Source of the DNA: Acidimicrobiia bacterium
GTDB taxonomy: Bacteria; Actinomycetota; Acidimicrobiia; IMCC26256; PALSA-555
Direction of reading: 5' to 3'
Assembly: GCA_022865365.1 (NCBI GenBank)
Contig: JALHSW010000169.1
Coordinates: forward strand, 1 to 27,366
DNA length: 27,366 nt
Shown: positions 15,639 to 22,197 of the stretch, one piece after another
Layout of the letters: each line of letters opens with the position of its first letter
Numbering within the stretch: position 1 is the first letter of the stretch
The notes under the pieces: model-generated
Told to the model about the DNA's origin: nothing
Seen by the model: only the letters and a program-made list of their open reading frames with translations
Database searches by the model: none
Program-made: the position numbers and the translations under genes

Positions 15639-16433
15639 TCAGCCGTCGAGCATCCAACGGAACATCGCGGTGATGACGAGCGGGGTTCCCGGGTGCACGA
15701 TGTTCGGCGCAAGGTTGAACTCGTCGGGCGGCCCGGACTGGGGCTCGACGCACACGGCGTGCTCGGGGTCGGTGAAGACGACGACGCACGCGCAGTCGGT
15801 CGTGATCGTCAGCGTGGCCGCGCCGGGCCAGCGCAAGATCGCCGCCGGCTCACCGAGATCCGTGAAGCAGTCGTCCCACGGCGGCGGCACCACTGGAACC
15901 ACCTCGCCACTCGGGATGCCCTCGCCATCGCGGCGATACATGCCGTCGGCGTGCAGCTCCACCTCGAGCGGCTCACCCCGATCGAGGTAGCGGCTCCACC
16001 ACGGGTGCCAGCCACACGACGCGGGCATCGCCCGCTCGGCTGCGTGCACTTCCATGGTCAAGGAGAGCGCGTCGGGAACGAGTGAGAAGCGCTGCAGGAC
16101 GCGCCCACCGAACGGCCACGGATCAACGAGTGGCGCCGAGAGCACCGCGCTCCTGGTGTCGACGTGGTCGACCTGCCACGGGTGATCGCGCACCGTCCCG
16201 TGGATCGCGTGCGGCAGATTGTTACACGGCACGTGGTACGTCTCGTCGTCGAAGGCGAACTCGCCGTGGCGAACGCGGCCGGCCCACGGCGCCATCGGGA
16301 AGATGCCGTGGTTGTGATCGTCGACCTCGGGCGGGACGACGAGCGCGACATCACCGACGCCGAAATGGGTGACGCGACCCCCGCCGACCGGGTCGACGAC
16401 GAGTCGCGCGTCACCTGCGGCCAGGCTGATCAC
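15639..16433 (-). CDS. Aldose 1-epimerase (mutarotase) family protein
   Basis: Member of the GalM-like galactose mutarotase superfamily, which interconverts alpha and beta anomers of free aldoses. It has 264 residues and a beta-rich pattern. HAIHGTVRDHPWQV (75-88) and SCGWHPWWSRYL correspond to the two active-site His regions of the family, and VEPQSGPPDEFN contains the conserved Glu that acts as catalytic base. The GTG start at 16433 lies 15 bases after the thiolase stop, at the edge of a 13-bp direct repeat. A sugar-6-phosphate mutarotase role is an alternative. The position before phosphoketolase in the operon suggests it readies an imported sugar for kinase and pentose-phosphate entry. 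That is an inference. Confidence 0.88.
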   Translation of the reverse strand: MISLAAGDARLVVDPVGGGRVTHFGVGDVALVVPPEVDDHNHGIFPMAPWAGRVRHGEFAFDDETYHVPCNNLPHAIHGTVRDHPWQVDHVDTRSAVLSAPLVDPWPFGGRVLQRFSLVPDALSLTMEVHAAERAMPASCGWHPWWSRYLDRGEPLEVELHADGMYRRDGEGIPSGEVVPVVPPPWDDCFTDLGEPAAILRWPGAATLTITTDCACVVVFTDPEHAVCVEPQSGPPDEFNLAPNIVHPGTPLVITAMFRWMLDG

Positions 16434-16457
16434 GTCAGGCCAGGCACGTCAGGCCAG
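16431..16457. repeat. 13-bp direct repeat at the thiolase/epimerase junction
   Basis: CACGTCAGGCCAG occurs at 16431-16443 and 16445-16457. Read on the minus strand, each copy contains TGACGTG: in one copy the TGA is the thiolase stop, in the other the GTG is the epimerase start. A small tandem duplication seems to have separated stop and start. Confidence 0.8.
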
Positions 16458-17648
16458 CCGCTCGATCACCGTTGCGTTCGCCTGGCCGCCACCTTCGCAC
16501 ATGGTCTGGAAACCGTATCGGCCACCCGTCGCCTCGAGGTGGTTGAGCATGGTCGTCATGATCCGCACGCCGCTCGCCCCGAGCGGATGGCCGATCGCGA
16601 TTGCCCCACCGCGCGCGTTGTACTTCTCCGGGTCGGGCTTGAACTCCTTCGCCCACATCAGCGCGATCGCCGCGAACGCCTCGTTGCACTCCATCGCGTC
16701 GAAGTCGTCGATCGACATCCCGGTGCGCTCCAGGAGCTTCCGGGTCACCGGGTTCGGTGCCGACAGCACCAGCACCGGGTCGTCGGCCAGGACCGCGAAG
16801 TGGACGAACCGCGCGCGGATCGGCAGGCCGAGCCGTTCCGCCGTCGCGCGATCGGCGATGAGCATCGCTGACGCGCCGTCGCTCATCTGCGACGCGTTCC
16901 CCGCGGTGATCGCCGGGGCAGGCTGGTCTTCGGACTCCCACGCCGGCTTCAGCGCAGCGAGGCCCTCGAGTGTGGTGCTGCGCCGGATCCCCTCGTCGGC
17001 GTAGAGCACCGCGCCGGTCTCTCGGCCTTCCTCGTCGCGGATCGGAACCGGGAGGATCTCCTTGGCGAAGAAGCCGTTGTCGGTGTTCTCGGCTGCCCGG
17101 CGTTGGCTCTCCAGCGAGAAGGCATCCATCTCCTCGCGCGTGACCCCGAACCTGTCGGCCAGGACCTGGGCGACCCAGAACTGGATGCCGAGCACGCCAC
17201 CACACGCCTCGAGGAACGCGGGCGAAAACGGGCCGATGCCGCCGCGCGCGATGCTCGACATGGGCGCGCGCGTCATTGACTCGACGCCGCAGGCGATGCC
17301 CAGGTCGTACGCGCCGGCCATCACACCCTGCGCCACGAAGTGCATCGCTTGTTGCGATGAACCGCACTGACGGTCGACCGAGGTCGCCGGCACGTGCGGC
17401 GGAAGGCTGGCGGCCACCCACGCGTTGCGGGTGACGTTGCAGCCCTGCTCTCCCGCCTGGCTGACGCAGCCGCCGACGACGTCGTCGATCTTGCCGGGGT
17501 CGACGTCGTTGCGCTCGAGCAGCTCACGGAGCGCGTGCCCGAGCAGATCGGTCGGGTGCCAACCGGCGAGCGCTCCCTTGCGCTTGCCGATCGCCGTGCG
17601 CAGGGTGTCGACGATGACCGCTTCGCGGACCTCCATGCGTACTGGCAT
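16449..17648 (-). CDS. Acetyl-CoA C-acyltransferase (degradative thiolase)
   Basis: Cytoplasmic thiolase of the FadA/AtoB group that cleaves 3-ketoacyl-CoA with CoA, or condenses two acetyl-CoA. The ATG at 17648 is chosen because GGAGG (17657-17661) lies 8 bases upstream. A TTG at 17663 and an ATG at 17636 are alternatives. It has 399 residues. The complete catalytic set is visible: Cys95 in VDRQCGSSQ, His354 in GHPLGASG and Cys384 in MCEGGGQAN. The N-terminus AVIVDTLRTAIGKRKGAL is the family standard. It heads a minus-strand operon with epimerase, phosphoketolase and acetate kinase, and is divergent from the ETF fusion with a palindromic operator at 17711-17728 whose centre holds its -10 box. 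This suggests shared control of thiolase and ETF. Confidence 0.96.
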   Translation of the reverse strand: MPVRMEVREAVIVDTLRTAIGKRKGALAGWHPTDLLGHALRELLERNDVDPGKIDDVVGGCVSQAGEQGCNVTRNAWVAASLPPHVPATSVDRQCGSSQQAMHFVAQGVMAGAYDLGIACGVESMTRAPMSSIARGGIGPFSPAFLEACGGVLGIQFWVAQVLADRFGVTREEMDAFSLESQRRAAENTDNGFFAKEILPVPIRDEEGRETGAVLYADEGIRRSTTLEGLAALKPAWESEDQPAPAITAGNASQMSDGASAMLIADRATAERLGLPIRARFVHFAVLADDPVLVLSAPNPVTRKLLERTGMSIDDFDAMECNEAFAAIALMWAKEFKPDPEKYNARGGAIAIGHPLGASGVRIMTTMLNHLEATGGRYGFQTMCEGGGQANATVIERLA

Positions 17649-17710
17649 CCGGCGTGCCTCCAACGAGATCGGTCCGGACGGTCGGGATTTGCGGAACGTG
17701 GCCCCGGAAA

Positions 17711-17728
17711 CCTGACATCGTAGTCAGG
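17711..17728. promoter_or_regulatory. Palindromic operator between thiolase and ETF genes (shared motif, site B)
   Basis: CCTGAC (17711-17716) and GTCAGG (17723-17728) form a perfect inverted repeat with a 6-base centre. The centre reads TACGAT on the minus strand, a good -10 box for the thiolase operon. The right half-site touches the first base of the ETF GTG start. A bound repressor could block both directions. Confidence 0.6.
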
Positions 17729-19545
17729 TGCGCATCGCCACCCTCGTGAAGCAGATCCCTGCCTTCGAGGAGCTCGAGCTCGGTGACGACGGGCGGCTCA
17801 AGCGCGAAGGGCTGGAGCTCGAGATGAACCCGTACTGTCGACGCGCGGTCGCGCAGGCGGTCGAGCTCGCGGCCGCGGTCGGAGACGGCACGGTCACGGT
17901 GTTCACCCTCGGACCGCCCGCGGCCGAGGACGTGCTCCGCGAGGCGATCGCGTGGGGCACCGAGAACGCGGTGTCGGTCGACGGCGTCCTCGTCACCGAC
18001 CCCGCATTCGCAGGCTCCGACACGCTCGCGACCGCGCGGGCGTTGGCTGCCGCGATCGAACACGAGGGCCCATTCGACCTCGTGCTCGCGGGCCGCAACT
18101 CCGTCGACGCCGACACCGGCCAGGTCGGGCCCGAGCTGGCCGAGCTCCTCGATCTGCCCTTCGCGACCGGCGTGCGCCACCTCAGCGTCAAGGGACAGAC
18201 CCTCCACCTACGTTGCGAGCACGACGACGGATGGGCACAGCTCGAGGTCGACCTGCCGCTCGTCGCTTCCTGCGCCGAGCGCTTGATCGACCCGTGCAAG
18301 GTGCCGCCCGACGGCCGCGCCACCGTGGACGCCGAGCTGATCCGAACGCTCACGGCCGCCGACCTCCGTCCCGGGACATGGGGTGATGGCCCGTGGGGTG
18401 CCGCGGGCAGCCCGACCCGGGTCGGACCGGTCCGCGTCCACGAGGTCGCGCGAGCGGGCGTCGTGCTCACGGGATCGATCGATGAGCAAGTACGCGAAGC
18501 AGTCGGGCAGCTCCTCGTGCGCGACGCGCTGACCGAGCCCGCCGAGGACGCGGCCGCGATCGAGCGCGTCCCCGAGGCGCGACCCGGTGACGGCCCGATC
18601 GTCGGGGTCGTGATGGAGCCGGACCGCCCGCATCTCGGGCGCGAGCTGATCGGAGCCGCGGCGAGCCTGGCCGCCGAGATCGGCGGTTCGGTCACCGCGA
18701 TCACCTTCGAGACCCCGCGCCCCGCGGTCCTCGGATCCTGGGGAGCCGACGAAGTGGTCGCCGTCGACGGGCTGGTCGAGCTCGGTCTCGTCGAAGAGGA
18801 CGCCGCACGGATCGTCGCGGAATGGGCGGCCGACGCTGACGGCTGGGCCGTACTCGCACCGAGCACGGCATGGGGTCGGGAGGTGGCGGCCCGTGCGGCG
18901 GCCCGCCTCGACGCCGGCCTCACCGGCGACGCGGTCGCGATCGAAGTGGCCAACGGCCGTCTCGTCGCCTGGAAGCCGGCATTCGGGGGACAGCTGGTTG
19001 CCGCCATCACCTCGAGCTCGGCGGTGCAGATGGCGACCGTGCGGGCGGGGATTCTCACCGCACTCGCGCCGCGCGCCGGCACCGCTTCGGTGCGCACGTT
19101 GACGACCCGTGCGCGTGGACGGGTTCGGGTGCTCGCACGAACGCGCGACGATGATCTCGACACCCTCGCCGAGGCTCGGGTGGTCGTCGGCATCGGTCAG
19201 GGAATCGCGCCCGACGAGTACACCGCACTCGACCCGCTGCTCGCCGCGCTCGGGGCAGAGCTGGCGGCGACCCGCAAGGTCACCGACCGCGGGTGGCTCC
19301 CACGTTCACGTCAGGTCGGCATCACCGGCCGCACGATCGCGCCCCGCCTCTACGTGGCGCTCGCCACGAGCGGGAAGTTCAACCACATGGTCGGGGTGCG
19401 CGCCGCTGGAACCGTGCTCGCGGTGAACACCGATCCCGAAGCGCTCGTGTTCCAGGCCGCCGACATCGGGATCGTGGGCGATTGGCACGACGTGGTGCCT
19501 CTGCTCGTCGCCGAGATCACCCGGGCCGCGGCGGCCAGGATATGA
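17728..19545 (+). CDS. Electron transfer flavoprotein, beta-alpha fusion
   Basis: Single chain of 605 residues with an ETF beta domain (about 1-255) fused ahead of an ETF alpha domain (about 285-605). It should take electrons from ACADs and pass them to the membrane quinone pool. The beta part starts MRIATLVKQIP and keeps NPYCRRAVAQAVEL and AGRNSVDADTGQVGPELAELL, close to the AMP-binding segment. The alpha FAD domain keeps QVGITGRTIAP, Ser548 and His553 (SGKFNHMVGV), Asn567 (AVNTD) and FQAADIGIVGD. The Arg of the usual SGGRG loop is Gln491 (GIGQGIAPDEY), so the flavin setting may differ from standard ETF. The GTG start fits the ETF beta N-terminus and has no ribosome site, suggesting a leaderless message. 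It is divergent from thiolase. It could also serve specialised dehydrogenases rather than general beta-oxidation. Confidence 0.93.
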   Translation: MRIATLVKQIPAFEELELGDDGRLKREGLELEMNPYCRRAVAQAVELAAAVGDGTVTVFTLGPPAAEDVLREAIAWGTENAVSVDGVLVTDPAFAGSDTLATARALAAAIEHEGPFDLVLAGRNSVDADTGQVGPELAELLDLPFATGVRHLSVKGQTLHLRCEHDDGWAQLEVDLPLVASCAERLIDPCKVPPDGRATVDAELIRTLTAADLRPGTWGDGPWGAAGSPTRVGPVRVHEVARAGVVLTGSIDEQVREAVGQLLVRDALTEPAEDAAAIERVPEARPGDGPIVGVVMEPDRPHLGRELIGAAASLAAEIGGSVTAITFETPRPAVLGSWGADEVVAVDGLVELGLVEEDAARIVAEWAADADGWAVLAPSTAWGREVAARAAARLDAGLTGDAVAIEVANGRLVAWKPAFGGQLVAAITSSSAVQMATVRAGILTALAPRAGTASVRTLTTRARGRVRVLARTRDDDLDTLAEARVVVGIGQGIAPDEYTALDPLLAALGAELAATRKVTDRGWLPRSRQVGITGRTIAPRLYVALATSGKFNHMVGVRAAGTVLAVNTDPEALVFQAADIGIVGDWHDVVPLLVAEITRAAAARI

Positions 19546-19609
19546 ACGCCCGCGAGACGGCGCAGTACGGTGGCGTCACGACGTTCGCGATTGAAGGGAA
19601 GCAACAACG

Positions 19610-19999
19610 ATGAATCTGTTCCTCGCCGACGACAGTCTGGGCTCCGGGTCGTTCTTGCTCGCGATGCTCGAGATCTTCATGTTCGTGATTTGGTTCTGGC
19701 TCCTGATCTCGATCTTCAGCGACCTGTTCGCCCGCCACGACGTCTCGGGATGGGCCAAGGCGTTCTGGATCCTGTTCGTGATCTTCATCCCCGTACTCGG
19801 GATCCTCCTGTACTTCATCACCCAGGGTCACGGGATGGCGACGCGGGGCCAGGAGCGGATGCAGCAGGCCCAACAGCAGATGCGCCAGGAAGTCGGCTAC
19901 AGCTCGGCCGACGAGCTCGAGAAGCTCAAGAAGCTCCACGACGCCGGCACGCTGAGCGACGACGAGTACGCGGCCCAGAAGGCCAAGGTCCTCACCTGA
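19610..19999 (+). CDS. Small membrane protein with PLDc_N-like and SHOCT domains
   Basis: Protein of 129 residues with two membrane helices (about 12-38 and 45-73, around FWILFVIFIPVLGILLYFIT), arranged as in the N-terminal PLDc_N domain. A Gln-rich linker (ERMQQAQQQMRQEV) follows, then a C-terminal SHOCT motif (SADELEKLKKLHDAGTLSDDEYAAQKAKVL, split here as about 99-128). SHOCT is a short oligomerisation or binding module found widely in actinobacterial membrane proteins, and its role is undefined. The ATG at 19610 follows GAAGGGAAG with suitable spacing. It is 64 bases downstream of the ETF gene and is closed by a strong hairpin. A functional tie to ETF is not evident. Confidence 0.88.
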   Translation: MNLFLADDSLGSGSFLLAMLEIFMFVIWFWLLISIFSDLFARHDVSGWAKAFWILFVIFIPVLGILLYFITQGHGMATRGQERMQQAQQQMRQEVGYSSADELEKLKKLHDAGTLSDDEYAAQKAKVLT

Positions 20000-20022
20000 G
20001 GCGAGGGAGCTCCACGAACAAC

Positions 20023-20065
20023 ACGATGAGGAGGGGCGGGCCAGTGGCCCGCCCCTCCTCATCGT
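20023..20065. terminator. Strong bidirectional terminator-like hairpin
   Basis: ACGATGAGGAGG... at 20023-20043 is perfectly complementary to 20045-20065, a 21-bp GC-rich stem around a single central base (effective loop 3-5 bases). It sits between the convergent SHOCT and DoxX genes and can serve both strands. T runs are weak on either side, as is common in actinobacteria. Confidence 0.8.
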
Positions 20066-20082
20066 CTTCAGGTTGGTCGTCC

Positions 20083-20613
20083 TCAGGCTGAGGCGTCGGC
20101 CTTCTTCGGTGGCCGCCAGAACGCCGCGAGGAACGCCACCGTCCCACCGATCCCCACGATGGCGGTGATGAGCAGCGCCGTGCCCGGATCGAAGGGGAAG
20201 GCGAATCCGAAGGCGTCGTCGAGCGACCATTCGCCGGGGCCGAGGGTACCGAGCGCGATCGAGAGGACGGCGACGGTCGCGACGTACTCGTACCCCTCGC
20301 CGGGATTGTTGATGAAGAACCCGTTCTTCCAGTGGTTCGTGGCGAGCGCGACGAGCACGATCGACGCAGTGCCGGCGTAAGCCAGCGGGGTCAGGAAGCC
20401 GACGATGAGCATCGCGCCGACGCCGAGCTCGGTCAGGGTGACCATCCACGCATGCACCGGCCCCGGCTTGAGCCCCAGGCTCTCGAACCAGTTGGCGATG
20501 CCCGGTCCGGTCCTGACCGACTGCAGGTGTCGCCAACCGTGGGCGAACATCATCCCGCCGATCCAGACCCGGGCGATCAGCAGCGCGAGGTTCACCACAT
20601 CAAGGTCGTTCAC
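20083..20613 (-). CDS. DoxX family membrane protein
   Basis: DoxX-type membrane protein of 176 residues from the GTG at 20613, chosen because GGTGGAGGA lies 4 bases upstream. A GTG at 20625 would add four residues. Four membrane segments are visible: LALLIARVWIGGMMFAHGW, TELGVGAMLIVGFLTPLAYAGTA, ATVAVLSIALG and ALLITAIVGIGGTVAFLAAFW. The opening ALLIARVWIGGMMFAHGWRHL with Arg and His in the first helix is characteristic. Family members have been linked to quinone or thiol redox balance and oxidative-stress complexes, but the activity of this one is unknown. It is divergent from the amidohydrolase. The intervening 128 bases carry a 10-bp tandem repeat and an operator. Confidence 0.9.
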   Translation of the reverse strand: MNDLDVVNLALLIARVWIGGMMFAHGWRHLQSVRTGPGIANWFESLGLKPGPVHAWMVTLTELGVGAMLIVGFLTPLAYAGTASIVLVALATNHWKNGFFINNPGEGYEYVATVAVLSIALGTLGPGEWSLDDAFGFAFPFDPGTALLITAIVGIGGTVAFLAAFWRPPKKADASA

Positions 20614-20632
20614 GGATTCCTCCACCGACTTG

Positions 20633-20660
20633 GGGGCGAACAGGGGCGAACAGGGGCGAA
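20633..20660. repeat. 10-bp tandem repeat upstream of doxX-like gene
   Basis: GGGGCGAACA is repeated almost three times head to tail (20633-20660, the last copy ending GGGGCGAA). It begins 20 bases upstream of the DoxX start, within the region where its promoter or leader must lie. Slippage-prone spacing element or multi-copy binding site are both possible. Confidence 0.85.
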
Positions 20661-20703
20661 TGAGCCTCTGCGCACCCTAGCGAGCATCCGGCCCGGAGAC
20701 GTA

Positions 20704-20723
20704 GGCTGACACCGACGTCAGCC
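20704..20723. promoter_or_regulatory. Palindromic operator upstream of amidohydrolase (shared motif, site C)
   Basis: GGCTGAC (20704-20710) and GTCAGCC (20717-20723) form a perfect 7-bp inverted repeat with a 6-base centre, the same core and spacing as the thiolase/ETF site. A TAGGCT -10-like box (20702-20707) overlaps its left arm, so the predicted transcription start falls in the operator. Confidence 0.6.
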
Positions 20724-20741
20724 ATGTCGAAGGGGGCTCCC

Positions 20742-21935
20742 ATGCCGAATGTCGAGGACCTCATCCTGGTGAGCGTCGACGACCACGTCGTCGAGCCGCC
20801 GACCCTCTTCGACAACCACCTTCCCGAGAAGTGGAAGGAGTTTGCCCCCAAGAGCGTCCGCAAGGACAGCGGGATCGATGTCTGGGTCTACGAGGGGAAC
20901 GAGATTCCCAACATCGGGCTGAACGCCGTCGCCGGGCGCCCGCCCGAGGAGTACAACATCGAGCCGACGTCGTACGACATGATCCGCGACGGCTGCTACG
21001 ACATCCACGAGCGCGTCAAGGACATGAACCGCGACGGCGTGCTCGCGTCGATGTGCTTCCCGAGCTTCGTGCAGTTCTGTGGGCAGCTGTTCTCGCGCTC
21101 GAAGGACCTCGACATGGGTCTCAACATGGTGCGCGCGTACAACGACTGGCACATCGACGAGTGGTGCGGGACGTACCCCGGCCGGTTCATGCCGCTCTCG
21201 ATCCCCCCGATCTGGGACCCCCAGCTCATGGCCGACGAAGTTCGACGGGTCGCGAAGAAGGGCTGCCACGCGGTCACGTTCTCCGAGAACCCCCACAAGC
21301 TCGGGTGGCCGCACATCTTCGGGGACCACTGGGACCCGTTCTTCGCGGCCTGCGAGGAAGAGGGGACGGTCATCTGTCTCCACATCGGGTCGTCGTCGAC
21401 GATGTTGCAGCTGGCCGAGGGCGCACCCATCGACATCATGATCACGCTCACGCCGCTGAACACGATGAACGCGGCGACCGACCTGCTGTGGTCGAACGTG
21501 CTCCGCAAGTTCCCGAAGCTCCAGTTCGCCCTCTCCGAAGGCGGCACCGGGTGGATCCCCTACTGGCTGGAGCGGGTCGACTATGTGTACCAGCAGCACC
21601 GGTTCTGGACGCACCAGGACTTCGGCGACCAGCTCCCGAGCCAGGTGGCACGCGACCACTTCAGCTTCTGCTTCATCAGCGACCGGGCCGGCGTCGACGA
21701 CCGCGACAAGATCGGTGTCGACTCGATGACCTGGGAGTGCGACTACCCGCACTCGGACTCGACGTGGCCCCACTCGGCCGAGTCGGTGGCCAAGCAACTC
21801 GACGGCGTGCCCGACGACGAGATCGCCAAGATCACCCACGAGAACGCGATGCGGATCTACCAGTTCGACCCGTTCCGGCACCGCGCGAAGGATCAGTCGA
21901 CGGTCGACGCCCTGCGGGCCGAGACGCCCGACTGA
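20742..21935 (+). CDS. Amidohydrolase family protein (ACMSD-like)
   Basis: Metal-dependent TIM-barrel hydrolase or decarboxylase of the amidohydrolase-2 group. I use the ATG at 20742 because AAGGGGG lies 5 bases upstream. The ATG at 20724 would add six residues. It has 397 residues. The first metal motif is SVDDHVVEPP, with DDH rather than the HxH of many relatives. Later ligands are likely the His of ICLHIGSSS and the Asp of WECDYPHSDSTWPHS. The closing ITHENAMRIYQFDP is a family hallmark. Members in actinobacteria hydrolyse or decarboxylate ring-cleavage and CoA-linked intermediates, but the substrate here is unknown. The shared operator places it in the same putative regulon as the ACAD and thiolase/ETF genes, which favours a role in the same catabolic programme. 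Confidence 0.92.
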   Translation: MPNVEDLILVSVDDHVVEPPTLFDNHLPEKWKEFAPKSVRKDSGIDVWVYEGNEIPNIGLNAVAGRPPEEYNIEPTSYDMIRDGCYDIHERVKDMNRDGVLASMCFPSFVQFCGQLFSRSKDLDMGLNMVRAYNDWHIDEWCGTYPGRFMPLSIPPIWDPQLMADEVRRVAKKGCHAVTFSENPHKLGWPHIFGDHWDPFFAACEEEGTVICLHIGSSSTMLQLAEGAPIDIMITLTPLNTMNAATDLLWSNVLRKFPKLQFALSEGGTGWIPYWLERVDYVYQQHRFWTHQDFGDQLPSQVARDHFSFCFISDRAGVDDRDKIGVDSMTWECDYPHSDSTWPHSAESVAKQLDGVPDDEIAKITHENAMRIYQFDPFRHRAKDQSTVDALRAETPD

Positions 21936-21951
21936 CAGGAGCGCTGCGCCC

Positions 21952-21984
21952 AGCCAGACGATCGGCCTGACGATCGGCCTGGCT
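21952..21984. terminator. Hairpin built from a 12-bp tandem duplication
   Basis: AGCCAG (21952-21957) pairs with CTGGCT (21979-21984). Inside it the self-complementary CGATCG occurs twice (21959-21964 and 21971-21976) and the copies pair with each other. GACGATCGGCCT is duplicated exactly (21957-21968, 21969-21980). It lies between convergent genes and touches the stop of the Cys-rich gene. Confidence 0.5.
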
Positions 21985-22168
21985 ACCGCGCCCGGCGATG
22001 GCGCAGGTCAGGGAGCAGACCGGCGTGGGTGAAGCGCCGGATCACCCGCTCCTCCTCGACATCGATCACCACGGCGTCGCCGGGCTCGCGGCCGTGGATG
22101 AACGTGACGACGCAGTCGCCGCACGCCTCGGTGGCTTGCATCACACAGGTGTCGCAGTCGATGAGCAT
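21983..22168 (-). CDS. Small Cys-rich protein, probable metal binder
   Basis: Small protein of 61 residues starting at the ATG at 22168, with GAGG 8 bases upstream and 29 bases after the NYN gene stop. Two CxxC pairs near the N-terminus (Cys5/Cys8 in CDTC and Cys16/Cys19 in CGDC) could bind zinc or an iron-sulfur cluster. The rest is a short beta-rich stretch (GDAVVIDVEEERVIRRFTHAGLL) ending in a basic tail. I do not know a function. I recall similar short proteins beside NYN genes in Acidimicrobiia, but cannot verify that here. A longer upstream frame to 22492 overlaps the NYN gene and is not credible. It is the third gene of the zinc-ribbon/NYN operon. Confidence 0.65.
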   Translation of the reverse strand: MLIDCDTCVMQATEACGDCVVTFIHGREPGDAVVIDVEEERVIRRFTHAGLLPDLRHRRAR

Positions 22169-22197
22169 GCGGGCAGCCTCGCACGGGGGTGTGACAG

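Noticed and set aside
13406..15673. A 755-codon open frame on the plus strand opposite phosphoketolase
   Set aside because: Arg/His/Val-rich translation without family motifs, exactly antisense to a well-conserved gene. High GC makes long antisense frames common. The same applies to open frames at 1398-2537, 8549-10168, 10788-12065 (minus), 20718-21881 (minus), 22462-23877 and 25180-26676.
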